This document shows positions 40,905-50,713 of a stretch of DNA of 64,000 nt, in pieces (position 1 is the stretch's first letter; each line of letters starts with the position of its first letter). Both the position numbers and the translations under genes were made by a program. The stretch covers positions 1-64,000 of the forward strand of contig NZ_JAFIDN010000001.1 in assembly GCF_017921895.1 (NCBI RefSeq), in the 5' to 3' direction. The stretch comes from Natronogracilivirga saccharolytica. GTDB taxonomy: Bacteria; Bacteroidota; Rhodothermia; Balneolales; Natronogracilivirgulaceae. The notes under the pieces are model-generated. The model was not told the DNA's origin. It made no database searches and saw only the letters and a program-made list of their open reading frames with translations.

Positions 40905-41525
40905 ATGAAGAATATCTCGACCAATATATTATATCTGCTCTTTCTCACTGCTCTTTTGGGTGCCTGCCGGGGTCAACCCTCCGACAAGCCGCCGATTCAT
41001 ACACAGTACAACATGTACTGGCAGGAGCGGTTCAATACGCAGCAGGAAAATCCTTTTTTTGCTGACGGACGGTCAGCCCGCATGCCCGTCGAAGGAACCG
41101 TTGCCCGCGGTCTTTTAGAAGATGACCCTGCCTACTATCAGGGCATCAATGATGACGGCAGCTATGTCGATACAATGCCGGTTGATATAACCCGATCCTT
41201 TTTGATGCGCGGACAACACAAGTATGATGTTTACTGTGCGGTTTGCCATGGCGGTGTGGGAGACGGCGGGGGGCCGGTATCTGATTACGGCTACGTTGCA
41301 GCATCCCTGTTGTCCGACAATACACGGGACATGCCTGACGGTGAAATTTACAGTGCCATATACAACGGTGTCCGGACAATGAACTCCTACCGTCATCAGA
41401 TCAAAGTCGAAGACCGCTGGGCCATTGTCGCTTACGTTCGCGCCCTGCAATTAAGCCAGGACGCCGGAGAAGAAGAGCTAAGAGATCTTGGCATCGATCC
41501 CGCACAGTTTACCGAAAATGACTAA
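40905..41525 (+). CDS. actE: Alternative complex III monohaem cytochrome ActE
   Basis: A 206-residue lipoprotein cytochrome c. The signal peptide ends in the lipobox LLGAC. MPVEGTVARG near residue 64 is a block typical of ActE. One haem site, CAVCHGGVGDGGG, lies near residue 105, and the sixth ligand is probably the Met in GVRTMNSYRHQI. It carries electrons from ActA towards the oxidase. Confidence 0.95.
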   Translation: MKNISTNILYLLFLTALLGACRGQPSDKPPIHTQYNMYWQERFNTQQENPFFADGRSARMPVEGTVARGLLEDDPAYYQGINDDGSYVDTMPVDITRSFLMRGQHKYDVYCAVCHGGVGDGGGPVSDYGYVAASLLSDNTRDMPDGEIYSAIYNGVRTMNSYRHQIKVEDRWAIVAYVRALQLSQDAGEEELRDLGIDPAQFTEND

Positions 41526-41536
41526 TCGTTTAGAAC

Positions 41537-42733
41537 ATGAGTATGGATCATCAACAGACAACACTGACCGACCGCCTGACTTTTCCAGCAGAGAATCGCA
41601 TCAGCACCGGGTTTATCGCCGTTGGCGTACTTGGAGTTGCGCTTAGCCTCATCGGACTGGTTGTCAACACCGAGCAGTTTTTCTTCTCTTATCTCACAAG
41701 TTTTGCATTTATCGCCAGCCTTGTTCTTGGTGCTCTGTTCTTTGTCATGATCCAGCATGTCACCCGGTCAAGCTGGAGTGTTGTACTGAGACGTATCCCC
41801 GAAACCATGTCGCTTCAGTTGATATGGCTTGGCGTGCTTTTCCTGCCTGTCCTTTTCGGAATGCAGTTTCTGTATGAATGGAGCAGACCCGAGATGATCG
41901 CAACCGATGAACTGGTCCAATACAAAAGGCCTTACCTGAACATGCCCTTTTTTATCATCCGGAATGTCATCTATTTCTCTGTCTGGGCATATCTTGGCTA
42001 CAAACTATATAAAAATTCAGTCAGTATGGACAGATCAGCTGACCCGGAACTGGACAGAAAACAGCGGGTTCTGAGTGCACCCGGCCTGCTGCTTTTTGCT
42101 TTTACCGTTGCTTTTGCTTCTTTCGACTGGCTGATGTCGCTTGACCAGAACTGGTTCTCTACCATGTTTGGAGTCTACTATTTTGCTATGAGCTTCCAGG
42201 CCGTGCTTGCCGCAGTCCTGGTTGTGATTCTTTACCTTTTCAGCAAAGGCCTTTTGACCAATACGATCAACAAGTCACATATACAGGATCTCGGAGGCCT
42301 TTTATTCGGGTTTACCGTATTCTATGCTTACATTGCTTTCAGCCAGTTTCTGCTGATCTATTATGCCAATCTGCCCAAGGAAACACTTTGGTTTTACTAC
42401 CGTTTCGAAGGCAGCTGGATCGTGCTAGCCTGGCTGTTTCTTATCGGCCGCTTTGTTCTTCCTTTTGTGCTCCTGCTTGGAAAAAAAGCCAAAACGAACT
42501 ACAGACTGCTTATGGGAGTATCCGTATGGATACTTCTTCTCCAGTTCCTTGAGATGTTCTGGATAGTCATGCCGATTCTTCACGAAGGGGCTTTTTCCTT
42601 TCACTGGCTTGATATTACCCTTCTTCTCGCATTTTTCGGAATATCTGCCGGACTCTTTTTCAGGCAGTTTGCCAAACACAGCATGGTTCCCAAAAATGAC
42701 CCGCTGTTGATTGAATCACTTAACAAGCATTGA
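41537..42733 (+). CDS. actF: Alternative complex III membrane subunit ActF
   Basis: A 398-residue polytopic protein with about ten spans, the second membrane subunit related to ActC. FASFDWLMSLDQNWFSTMFGVYYFAMSF in the middle and FSQFLLIYYANLPKETLWF are the conserved blocks (only part of each is essential). It starts 11 bases after actE. It is needed for the membrane core and perhaps proton movement. Confidence 0.93.
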   Translation: MSMDHQQTTLTDRLTFPAENRISTGFIAVGVLGVALSLIGLVVNTEQFFFSYLTSFAFIASLVLGALFFVMIQHVTRSSWSVVLRRIPETMSLQLIWLGVLFLPVLFGMQFLYEWSRPEMIATDELVQYKRPYLNMPFFIIRNVIYFSVWAYLGYKLYKNSVSMDRSADPELDRKQRVLSAPGLLLFAFTVAFASFDWLMSLDQNWFSTMFGVYYFAMSFQAVLAAVLVVILYLFSKGLLTNTINKSHIQDLGGLLFGFTVFYAYIAFSQFLLIYYANLPKETLWFYYRFEGSWIVLAWLFLIGRFVLPFVLLLGKKAKTNYRLLMGVSVWILLLQFLEMFWIVMPILHEGAFSFHWLDITLLLAFFGISAGLFFRQFAKHSMVPKNDPLLIESLNKH

Positions 42734-42832
42734 TTTAAATCAATTTGCATGTAGTTTTTTTGGAATGAATACGTATCTTCATGCTGTTTATATTGACACC
42801 ATAAATAATGCGGCGCTCCGCGCTTTTATAAT

Positions 42833-43195
42833 ATGAATAACGAGTCGGATCCCGGAAATCAATATCAGAAAGATTTCGAAGACTCCATCCAGTATGGAGT
42901 TTCTTTTGACAATGTTAATCTACGTACTGTTTCCTTCTGGATTGTTCTCGGCATAATAATCGTCGCGATTATTTTGTACGGGGTGTACAACATGTATACA
43001 TATAATCAGTTTCTTTCAAGCCAGCAGGCTGCCATTGAAGCTGAGTTTCATGAACTTGAGGAAATGCGGGAGCGCGATCAGGAACGGCTGCACTCCGTTA
43101 GCATGGTCGATGAAGAAGAAGGCCGGTACCGCATCCCCATTGACAGTGCCATGACACTGATAGTCAGACAACATACCAATGATAACCAGGAGTGA
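42833..43195 (+). CDS. Single-span protein in the actG position
   Basis: A 120-residue protein: a polar N-terminus of about 40 residues, one hydrophobic span (about 35-56, VSFWIVLGIIIVAIILYGVY), then a charged helix likely to be a coiled coil (LEEMRERDQERLHS). It ends with the sequence RYRIPIDSAMTLIV. The IPIDxAM motif occurs, as I recall, in small proteins encoded next to caa3 oxidases in several phyla. By position it corresponds to the gene between actF and the oxidase genes in Rhodothermus-type clusters. A role as small subunit or supercomplex linker is inference. A 99-base gap precedes it. Confidence 0.7.
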   Translation: MNNESDPGNQYQKDFEDSIQYGVSFDNVNLRTVSFWIVLGIIIVAIILYGVYNMYTYNQFLSSQQAAIEAEFHELEEMRERDQERLHSVSMVDEEEGRYRIPIDSAMTLIVRQHTNDNQE

Positions 43196-43205
43196 AACTG
43201 CCGCT

Positions 43206-44090
43206 ATGTCTGCACTGGCAAACTACACAATCAAACGATCTCACAACCTGCAACCCCGACTGCTTTCAAGTCTGCATGTTTTTTCACTGCTGATCTTTGT
43301 GATACTGCTTACTCGGGCACAAATAACATCGGCCCAGGAACACGACGTTCCACCGGAAGAACTTGAAAATGTTGGTGTAACTGAAAAACTGGGTGAATTC
43401 GTCTCCGACGATATCACACTTACCAATCAGTACGGTGAGGAAGTGCAGCTCGCTGACTACCTTCATAATGACCGGCCCGTCATCCTTGCCATGGTTTACT
43501 ATGAATGCCCCATGCTCTGCAATCTGATCCTTCAGGGTTTGATGAAAGGACTCAGCGAGCTTTCCTGGCAGCCCGGAGACGAGTTTGATGTACTTGCCGT
43601 CAGTATAAGTCCCACAGAAACTCCCGAACTTGCCCGTGCAAACAAGGAAAACTATCTGGAACAACTCGGCAATCCGGATGCCGCCGACGGATTGCATTTC
43701 ATGACGGGATCAGAGGAAGAAGTGCGAAGACTGGGCGACCAGGTTGGATTTTACTACGAATGGAATGAGCAGACTCAGGAGTACATGCACGGATCTTCAC
43801 TCATTTTTCTTTCAGATGAAGGAAAAATATCCCGCTATCTGCACGGTATCGATTATCCGGAACTGATGCTGCGCAACGCGCTCTACGACGCCGCTGACGG
43901 ACGAATCGGCAGCCCGATGGACCGTGTGGTACTTTACTGCTTTCAGTATGATTCCCAGTCAGGATCCTATGTGCCGGTTGCCGTGAATATCATGAAAATC
44001 GGAGGAGTTATAACACTGGTACTGCTTGGCGGATTTCTTGGTTTTTTCTTCCTTCGGGAGCGAAAGTCCAGAACGGAATATGCAACGTAA
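43206..44090 (+). CDS. SCO1/SenC-type copper chaperone
   Basis: A 294-residue Sco protein for CuA-site assembly. The N-terminal signal or anchor covers about 24-40, the thioredoxin-like fold has CPMLC as its copper-binding CxxxC, and the third ligand is the His in YMHGSSLIFL. A C-terminal span (about 263-281, VITLVLLGGFLGFFFL) adds a second anchor. I chose the ATG at 43206: AGGAG at 43188-43192 lies 13 bases upstream, whereas an ATG at 43179 sits inside the preceding gene without such a site. It lies directly before the subunit II gene it serves. Confidence 0.93.
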   Translation: MSALANYTIKRSHNLQPRLLSSLHVFSLLIFVILLTRAQITSAQEHDVPPEELENVGVTEKLGEFVSDDITLTNQYGEEVQLADYLHNDRPVILAMVYYECPMLCNLILQGLMKGLSELSWQPGDEFDVLAVSISPTETPELARANKENYLEQLGNPDAADGLHFMTGSEEEVRRLGDQVGFYYEWNEQTQEYMHGSSLIFLSDEGKISRYLHGIDYPELMLRNALYDAADGRIGSPMDRVVLYCFQYDSQSGSYVPVAVNIMKIGGVITLVLLGGFLGFFFLRERKSRTEYAT

Positions 44091-44117
44091 TCAATCAGCT
44101 TCGATCAAAAAGATCAT

Positions 44118-45065
44118 ATGAACAGAATCATAGAATACATGCTTCCCCCGCAGCGCTCGACCGTAGCTGCTGAAGTGGACAGCCTGTTTAGCTTTATCAA
44201 CATAGCCGGATTTATTCTGTTTGCCGGAATCATGATTACCATCATCATCTTTGTAATCAAATACCGCAGAAAATCAGAAGATGATGTTACTCCGGTTATC
44301 ACGCATAACAGTATACTTGAAGTTACATGGACCGTCATCCCTATTTTCCTGATTCTGATTGTATTCAGCTGGGGGTTCCGGGGTTTTTTGACTTTGTCCA
44401 GCCCGCCCGCAAACGCGTATGAAATTAATGTCACTGCCGCATCATGGCTCTGGGAGTTTGAGTATCCAACTGGTGGTACCACAGTAAACGAAGTCTTTGT
44501 ACCGGTGGACAGACCGGTCAAGTTCATAATGCGGTCTGATGATGTCCTTCACTCCCTTTATGTGCCTGACTTCCGGATCAAGATGGACGTTCTTCCCAAC
44601 CGGTACACTACCACATGGTTTCAAGCCACCGAAACCGGTGAATCCGTATTGTACTGCTCGGAATATTGCGGCACCGGACATTCTGACATGCTTGCCACAG
44701 TTCATGTTCTGACTCAGGAAGATTTTGAAGAGTGGCTCGAAACGGGTCTGGAAGTCGATGAGGATATGCCCCTTGCCGAGCTTGGTGAGGCAACATATAC
44801 CAATGCCGGATGTAATGCTTGTCATTCGCTGGACGGAACGGATCGTGTGGGACCTTCATTAGCCGGCCTGTTTGGTACGGAACGCGAACTTGAAGACGGC
44901 TCGGTTGTGGAAGCTGATGAAGATTATATCAGAAGATCCATAGTTGAACCCCAGGCAGAGGTTACAGCAGGTTACCCGGCCAATATGCCCTCCTACCAGG
45001 GAAGGCTAAGTGACCGCCAGATAGACGGACTGATCGCATTCATCAAAGAACTGAAAGATGAGTAA
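44118..45065 (+). CDS. coxB: caa3 oxidase subunit II with fused cytochrome c
   Basis: A 315-residue subunit. Two spans (about 24-46 and 70-90) are followed by the cupredoxin domain with CuA ligands His145, Cys180, Glu182, Cys184, His188 and Met191. A cytochrome c domain comes after it with CNACH at 232-236 and the Met in NMPSYQG. The fused haem makes this a caa3-type enzyme that can accept electrons straight from ActE. The last 8 bases overlap the subunit I gene. Confidence 0.97.
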   Translation: MNRIIEYMLPPQRSTVAAEVDSLFSFINIAGFILFAGIMITIIIFVIKYRRKSEDDVTPVITHNSILEVTWTVIPIFLILIVFSWGFRGFLTLSSPPANAYEINVTAASWLWEFEYPTGGTTVNEVFVPVDRPVKFIMRSDDVLHSLYVPDFRIKMDVLPNRYTTTWFQATETGESVLYCSEYCGTGHSDMLATVHVLTQEDFEEWLETGLEVDEDMPLAELGEATYTNAGCNACHSLDGTDRVGPSLAGLFGTERELEDGSVVEADEDYIRRSIVEPQAEVTAGYPANMPSYQGRLSDRQIDGLIAFIKELKDE

Positions 45066-46779
45066 ACCTATGGCAGAACGCACTGCAAATACTCTTAAAA
45101 TCCGGGAGTTTCCGGTTGAAGAAAATCCGAAGCATACGTATCTCAATGCTGAGAAAGGTATTCTTTCGTGGCTTATTACTCTTGATCATAAGCGAATCGG
45201 TCTGCTCTACCTGGGATCCATAGCTTTCTTTTTCTTTGTTGGCGGGGTTCTTGCCCTTCTGCTCAGAACCGAACTGCTCACTCCGGCAGAAAGCATAATT
45301 GATGCGGATACCTACAATCAGATCTTTACCCTTCACGGGGCCATTATGATCTTTTTATTCATCATCCCTTCCATTCCGGCAGCCCTTGGGAATTTCTTCC
45401 TGCCTATGATGATCGGTGCCAAGGATGTTGCCTTCCCGAGGCTCAACCTTGCCAGCTACTGGATATATGTGATCGGTGCCGTTTTTGCCCTGTATTCGAT
45501 TATCAGTGGTGCTGTTGATACAGGATGGACTTTCTATACTCCCTACAGCACTCAAACGGATATGGCTGTGGTGTCCATGACAATGGCCATTTTCATACTG
45601 GGTTTCTCCTCCATTCTGACTGGTATCAACTTCATTGTTACGCTGCACAAGCTCAGAAGTCCGGGCCTGAGCTGGAGTAAAATGCCCCTGTTTCTCTGGT
45701 CGCTCTATGCAACGGCCATCATACAGATCCTTGCCACCCCTGTTCTTGCTATAACCGTTCTCCTGCTTGCTATGGAACGGATATTTGGTATCGGCATTTT
45801 TGATCCTACAATGGGCGGTGATCCCGTACTTTATCAGCATTTCTTCTGGTTCTACTCCCACCCCGCTGTATATATCATGATTGTGCCCGCTTTCGGTATC
45901 ATTTCCGAACTGATATCCACCTTTTCCCGCAAAACCATATTCGGATACTGGGCCATCGCGCTCTCCAGTCTTGCCATTGCATTTATCGGTTTTCTGGTCT
46001 GGGGGCATCATATGTTTGTTTCGGGTCAGTCTGAACTGTCATCAGTGGTCTTTTCTTTCCTGACCTTCTTCGTTGGCGTACCCACCGGAATCAAAATTTT
46101 CAACTGGGTGGCAACAATGTACAAAGGGTCTATTGACCTCAAGACTCCCATGCTTTATGCACTTGCCTTCCTTTTCCTGTTTACCATAGGCGGACTTACC
46201 GGAATCATGATCGGAGCATTGTCCGTCAACGTACACCTGCATGATACCTACTATATTGTGGCTCATTTTCATTATGTGATGATGGGAGGAACTGTAATTG
46301 CCCTGCTTGGAGGATTGCATTACTGGTGGCCCAAAATGACGGGCAGAATGTACAATGAATTCTGGGGAAAAATCACCTGCGGAATCATCTTCGTATCCTT
46401 CAATATGACCTTCCTGCCCCAATTCATTATGGGGAGCCAGGGTATGCCCCGCAGGTATTTCAATTATGTCGATCAGTTTCAGGGTTTGCATCAGTTCTCA
46501 ACCATCGGCTCCTACATTCTTGGCCTGGGCTTTGTCATCATGGCTGTGTACCTGGCCTGGTCATTGTTCAAAGGGCCCCGGGCCACTTCCAATCCATGGA
46601 AGTCACGGTCGCTGGAATGGATGGCATCGTCACCCCCGGCGCATCACAATTTTGAATACACACCCGTAATCCTTCATGGTCCGTATGACCACCACAAACC
46701 CATGCGTGAATTCCGCATGGGAGTTGCCAGGGAAGATGAAACACATGAGGAACAGGTGACTGCTGAAAAAACTCCGTGA
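45058..46779 (+). CDS. coxA: caa3 oxidase subunit I (A2-type haem-copper oxidase)
   Basis: A 573-residue catalytic subunit with 12 or more spans. Haem a ligands are His93 and His405, haem a3 is bound by His403, and CuB by His268, His317 and His318; Tyr272 is the cross-linked Tyr. The loop at 266-272 reads YSHPAVY, where most A-type oxidases have Glu in xHPEVY. A Tyr-Ser pair in place of Glu is the mark of A2-type enzymes such as those of Rhodothermus and Thermus. It reduces oxygen to water and pumps protons. Confidence 0.97.
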   Translation: MSKPMAERTANTLKIREFPVEENPKHTYLNAEKGILSWLITLDHKRIGLLYLGSIAFFFFVGGVLALLLRTELLTPAESIIDADTYNQIFTLHGAIMIFLFIIPSIPAALGNFFLPMMIGAKDVAFPRLNLASYWIYVIGAVFALYSIISGAVDTGWTFYTPYSTQTDMAVVSMTMAIFILGFSSILTGINFIVTLHKLRSPGLSWSKMPLFLWSLYATAIIQILATPVLAITVLLLAMERIFGIGIFDPTMGGDPVLYQHFFWFYSHPAVYIMIVPAFGIISELISTFSRKTIFGYWAIALSSLAIAFIGFLVWGHHMFVSGQSELSSVVFSFLTFFVGVPTGIKIFNWVATMYKGSIDLKTPMLYALAFLFLFTIGGLTGIMIGALSVNVHLHDTYYIVAHFHYVMMGGTVIALLGGLHYWWPKMTGRMYNEFWGKITCGIIFVSFNMTFLPQFIMGSQGMPRRYFNYVDQFQGLHQFSTIGSYILGLGFVIMAVYLAWSLFKGPRATSNPWKSRSLEWMASSPPAHHNFEYTPVILHGPYDHHKPMREFRMGVAREDETHEEQVTAEKTP

Positions 46780-46867
46780 TGATAGCTAACGTAAACACGA
46801 CCGCCGAAGGTAATCTGTAACCAAAACCAGTCCGAACAATAACAGTCAGTATCAACTTGGAAAATGT

Positions 46868-47524
46868 ATGGGGAATCAGAGTATAGCGACTGAAAAAAAA
46901 TCGCATTTGCAGCATCATTTTGTGGATGAAGATCAACAGTTTGAATCATCCAAGCTGGGTATGTGGATATTTCTTGCTACGGAGATCCTGATGTTTGGCG
47001 GTCTGTTTGTCGCATACATCGTATACAGGTCATGGCATCCTGACCTTTTTTATCAGGCGGCTCATGAACTTGATGTTGCTCTGGGTGCAACAAACACCGT
47101 GGTGCTGATCGCAAGCAGCCTTACCATTGCCCTTGCCATCAGAGCGGTTCAGCTTGACAAGATCAAGGCATGCATCAACTATCTTGCCGCCACCATTGCA
47201 CTTGCCGCCACCTTTATGGTGATCAAGTATTTTGAATACATGGAGAAGTTTGAAAAAGGAATTTTCCCGGGTAGTGCATACTCATATGACGGGATCAGTC
47301 ATGAAATGGCTGTGAATTTTTTCAGCATTTATTACATGATGACCGGACTTCACGGAATTCACGTGGTTATTGGAATGGGACTGATCGGATGGATGATTAT
47401 CAAGGCTAAAAAGGGATCGGTTCACAGTGGCTACTACACCCCGGTAGAAAACACGGGCTTATTCTGGCACCTGGTTGATATCATCTGGATCTTTCTCTTT
47501 CCCCTTCTGTACCTCATCGAATGA
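46868..47524 (+). CDS. coxC: caa3 oxidase subunit III
   Basis: A 218-residue subunit with five spans, short form without the first two helices. KLGMWIFLATEILMFGGLF near residue 31, NTVVLIASSLTIALAI and TGLHGIHVVIGMGLIGW are the family blocks, and WHLVDIIWIFLFPLLYL ends it. It is next to subunit I with an 88-base gap. Confidence 0.95.
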   Translation: MGNQSIATEKKSHLQHHFVDEDQQFESSKLGMWIFLATEILMFGGLFVAYIVYRSWHPDLFYQAAHELDVALGATNTVVLIASSLTIALAIRAVQLDKIKACINYLAATIALAATFMVIKYFEYMEKFEKGIFPGSAYSYDGISHEMAVNFFSIYYMMTGLHGIHVVIGMGLIGWMIIKAKKGSVHSGYYTPVENTGLFWHLVDIIWIFLFPLLYLIE

Positions 47525-47614
47525 TTCCGTCTGCTATTCTTCAAAATTTTCCGGTTTGCATAAAATGATTAACAGTCAAACAGAAATGGCAAAACGAAAA
47601 GCAAATTCCTGATC

Positions 47615-47917
47615 ATGAGTACACACCACATTTCTACTTTAGCAACACTCATGAGTGTTGCAGCAGCTTTGCTCGTGCTGACATTCTTCACCGTGGCAGT
47701 AACCTGGTTCGACATTCCTGCACCATTTGATGTGATTGCTGCTATGGCAATTGCCATAGTCAAAGCAGCACTGGTTGCCATGTTTTTTATGAACCTTTAC
47801 TGGGACACCAGATTCAACTCCATCGTTCTTCTTCTGTCCGTTTTATTCCTGGTCATATTCATCAGCATAACATTGCTGGATACACTGTTCAGAGATGCCG
47901 GCCTGCCAATTTATTAA
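47615..47917 (+). CDS. caa3 oxidase subunit IV (CtaF/CyoD-like)
   Basis: A 100-residue protein with three hydrophobic spans (about 8-29, 36-58 and 66-88). MAIAIVKAALVAMFFMNLYWD is the conserved core of prokaryotic oxidase subunit IV. It is the last gene of the long act-cox operon. Confidence 0.9.
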   Translation: MSTHHISTLATLMSVAAALLVLTFFTVAVTWFDIPAPFDVIAAMAIAIVKAALVAMFFMNLYWDTRFNSIVLLLSVLFLVIFISITLLDTLFRDAGLPIY

Positions 47918-47931
47918 CAGACAAAGGTCCT

Positions 47932-47957
47932 GCCCGGGGTTGAATTCAGTATCGGGC
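47932..47957 (+). terminator. Weak hairpin after the oxidase operon
   Basis: GCCCG (47932-47936) pairs with CGGGC (47953-47957) around a 16-base loop, followed by TTTC. It is the only terminator-like structure between subunit IV and the convergent gene; the stem is short. Confidence 0.3.
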
Positions 47958-48004
47958 TTTCTGAAAACCAGCCGGCGGTGCCTTTGATGCACTTGTTGAA
48001 GTAA

Positions 48005-48922
48005 TCAGTTCGTCAGGCTGCTCTCAAAATCAGCCATTTCTTCGGGAAGCAGGGGATTTCTCAGTTGTATCACGGTTCGATCAGACAAATTCAACCGATC
48101 AATCAGCTCACCATTGTACTTCAGAAATATCTCATCCAGAGTACTTCTTTCAGCTAATATTTTCATCCCTTTTCTGATTCTCTCCGCCACCTCAGGCTCA
48201 TCCGGATTCACATAAAACAGCATCGGAAACGGATAGTAAATCAGGAGGTGGTCAACCATGACCAGGCCCTCTGTCTCTTCCTTTCTGTAATCGAATACGT
48301 TCTCAACCTCATTTGCGCCCAGCGCAGTGAAGTCAAACTCATGATTATGAAGACGTTCAAAAAGATCTTCATAGCTTCCCCCTTCAACCACGTTGTACCC
48401 GTTTTCTCTGAACAACCCGGCATCGGTCCATGTATAAGGGACGCCAAAACGCAGCTTTTGAAGCTCCTCCTCACTTTCAATATTTGCGAACAGCTCTGCT
48501 TCTTCTTCCCTGACAATCAGGACGCGGTAGCCCAGAATGCCCATCATCACAGATTTGTGCACCATAATCTTTCGTTCATGCTCAAACTTGGGATTGCCAG
48601 CTGTAGTCACAGTCAAATCATGCCCAAATTCTCTGAAAACCAGAGACTCGTCATCACCGTGAAGATCTTCGGCACACTCAATCAGCTCCCACTCACCGTA
48701 TTCATCATTTGTTACCCTGAGCACCTCCTTCAAAACCTCACGTTCGTAATCCCTTCTGACGGTGGTGCGATTCCCGCTCCAAAGATTTAGTTCTCGGCTT
48801 TGAACAGCTTTTTCAGACGTTTCCGGATTAATTCCTTTTCCTTCAGCAGGAATGGTGGTAAATCCCAAAATCATGAAGAGGGCTACTATCCACACATGCC
48901 TGAAATAAATAAATATTTTCAT
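48005..48922 (-). CDS. Exported family-3-like solute-binding protein
   Basis: A 305-residue protein with a signal peptide (about 1-28, ending PAEGKG). Its body looks like the bilobed amino-acid/polar-solute binding fold, with LRFGVPYTWTDAGLFRENGY and FDFTALGANEVENV as the second-lobe strands and HLLIYYPFPMLFYVNP in the return strand. No permease, ATPase or sensor domain is near. It may be a free-standing binding protein or a relic. It lies alone between the oxidase and glucan regions. Confidence 0.7.
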   Translation of the reverse strand: MKIFIYFRHVWIVALFMILGFTTIPAEGKGINPETSEKAVQSRELNLWSGNRTTVRRDYEREVLKEVLRVTNDEYGEWELIECAEDLHGDDESLVFREFGHDLTVTTAGNPKFEHERKIMVHKSVMMGILGYRVLIVREEEAELFANIESEEELQKLRFGVPYTWTDAGLFRENGYNVVEGGSYEDLFERLHNHEFDFTALGANEVENVFDYRKEETEGLVMVDHLLIYYPFPMLFYVNPDEPEVAERIRKGMKILAERSTLDEIFLKYNGELIDRLNLSDRTVIQLRNPLLPEEMADFESSLTN

Positions 48923-49396
48923 GATTTAATGCCTTTCTTGGCTAACCATCTGTAATTGTCTGCACGGGATCCTTTATTATTTAAGATTCACATAGCCTCT
49001 CTACCTGCAGAATACACTGATTGCAATTTATTTCAAAGCAAAATTTTCATTCCAGTGCAATTTAGTTACTCCCCAAAACCAATCAGAACAAATCATCAAA
49101 TTACATCAGGCATCCAAAAAATATCGATTTATTGCATATTTTATTCTATTTTATAGCATCCTCTGTGGCTGGCCACAGCAAACAAAAAGCGCAAAATTTT
49201 GCATCAGGCACTACACTGCACATTTAACGGACCATTCGGCAATAGTCACTCATATAATGCAACAAATGAACCGGGAACTGATGAAATATGAAATACGCCT
49301 CTCAGAGTGTATATTCCGGGAACAGCGCTTGACGACAGTTTCTCATTGCAGCTCATGTGACCAATGTGACCAATGTGACCAAAAAATATTAAACTC
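48923..49396. promoter_or_regulatory. Upstream region of the glucan-hydrolase gene
   Basis: A 474-base gene-free, AT-rich stretch between divergent genes. It holds: TATTGCATA at 49130-49138, the exact half-site of the palindrome upstream of the LacI gene; a 16-base inverted repeat with arms CTGTGGC and GCCACAG at 49165-49180; the perfect palindrome GCAAAATTTTGC at 49193-49204; and three direct repeats of ATGTGACCA at 49355-49381 just before the ATG. Protein binding is likely but unproved. Confidence 0.55.
49355..49381 (+). repeat. Three perfect 9-bp direct repeats before the glucan-hydrolase start
   Basis: ATGTGACCA occurs three times head to tail, ending 15 bases before the ATG at 49397. 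The position is that of a 5' leader or core promoter. Confidence 0.9.
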
Positions 49397-50713
49397 ATGA
49401 ATCTATTCTATTTGACCCGAATACTTACAATTGCAATCATATTTACATTTCTCACAACTGAGCCGGTATCAGGCGCAGGTTTATCACATCCGCCAGAACC
49501 CATACCGGTTACACTGGAACAGGATGAAGAAGGCAATTACAAAGTCGTTCGGGACGGAGAACCCTACTTCATAAAAGGAGCCGGCGGATCTTCGCGGCTT
49601 GATTTGCTGGTGGAATCAGGAGGAAACTCCATCCGGACCTGGAGTACATCTGATGCAGACAGCATCCTTGATGAAGCCCATAAACGGGGATTAACCGTAA
49701 TGCTTGGAATCTGGCTTGAACATGAACGGCATGGGTTTGACTACGATGATGAGGAATCAGTGGCACGTCAAAAAGAAGAAGTGCGTAAAAAAATATTGCG
49801 GTACAAGGACCATCCTGCCCTTCTTGCCTGGGGACTGGGAAACGAGGTGGATCTGATGTACACCAACACCAGGGTATGGCATGCCGTTGAGGATATCGCC
49901 CGGATGGTTAAAGAACTGGATCCAAATCATCTTGTCACCACTGTCACAGCCGGCATCGACAAGGAAAAGGCAGCATTGATCATGGAAAAAGTACCTTCAA
50001 TCGATTTTTTGAGCATTAATACGTATGGAGGACTCGATGATCTTCCGGAACGTATCCGGGAAATCGGCTGGGATGGTGCCTATGCAGTGACCGAATGGGG
50101 TCCCACCGGACACTGGGAAATTGATCAGACCGAATGGGAGGTTCCTGTTGAACAAACCAGTACAGAGAAATCGGAAGTCTACCGTTCACGATACCGGGAA
50201 GGTATTATGGCCGACCCTGAGCAGTGCATAGGATCCTACACTTTTCTCTGGGGGCAAAAACAGGAAACCACCCCCACATGGTACGGTCTTTTCCTTGAAA
50301 CCGGCGAAATAACCGAAGTGGTGGATGCCATGCACTATAATTGGACCGGTGAATGGCCTGAGGAACGTGCACCTTCTATACTTTCCTTTACAATCGAAGG
50401 CATGTCAGCGCACGATAATGTCTACCTTGCTCCCGGAGAAACGTATGAGGCAACTGTTGAGGGAACCCATCCGCATGATGCATCCTTTGAGATTAGCTGG
50501 GAGTTTTTGCCCGAAAGTACAGATATCGGAGCCGGAGGTGATCCGGAAGAACGGCCGGAGACGATTCACGGACTGATAAAAGAACAACATGGTAACACCA
50601 TTGTTTTTCAAGCTCCTGAAAAACAAGGCCCATACCGCCTTTTCACATATCTTGTCACTGAAGAAAACAGGGCGGCTGTCGCAAATATTCCTTTTTTTGT
50701 CGGAGACAAATGA
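49397..50713 (+). CDS. Secreted TIM-barrel glycoside hydrolase
   Basis: A 438-residue exported enzyme. After a signal peptide (about 1-26) comes a (beta/alpha)8 domain of the GH2/GH5 clan kind: FIKGAGGSSRLDLLVESGGNSIRTW, then Glu150 in AWGLGNEVD as the likely acid/base and Glu233 in AVTEWGP as the likely nucleophile. A beta-sandwich of about 110 residues ends the protein. The exact CAZy family is not clear to me. It has no sorting domain for type IX secretion, so it probably stays periplasmic. The symporter and LacI genes downstream suggest that it trims imported glucan fragments. Confidence 0.8.
   Translation: MNLFYLTRILTIAIIFTFLTTEPVSGAGLSHPPEPIPVTLEQDEEGNYKVVRDGEPYFIKGAGGSSRLDLLVESGGNSIRTWSTSDADSILDEAHKRGLTVMLGIWLEHERHGFDYDDEESVARQKEEVRKKILRYKDHPALLAWGLGNEVDLMYTNTRVWHAVEDIARMVKELDPNHLVTTVTAGIDKEKAALIMEKVPSIDFLSINTYGGLDDLPERIREIGWDGAYAVTEWGPTGHWEIDQTEWEVPVEQTSTEKSEVYRSRYREGIMADPEQCIGSYTFLWGQKQETTPTWYGLFLETGEITEVVDAMHYNWTGEWPEERAPSILSFTIEGMSAHDNVYLAPGETYEATVEGTHPHDASFEISWEFLPESTDIGAGGDPEERPETIHGLIKEQHGNTIVFQAPEKQGPYRLFTYLVTEENRAAVANIPFFVGDK

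Noticed and set aside
42734-42832. GC-rich GCGG-CGCT-CCGC hairpin as terminator between actF and the small protein
   Set aside because: The stem is only 4 bp; the following genes clearly belong to the same operon.
49355-49381. Possible CRISPR-like repeats
   Set aside because: The 9-bp units are directly joined without spacers; no array with 25-40-bp repeats exists anywhere in the window.
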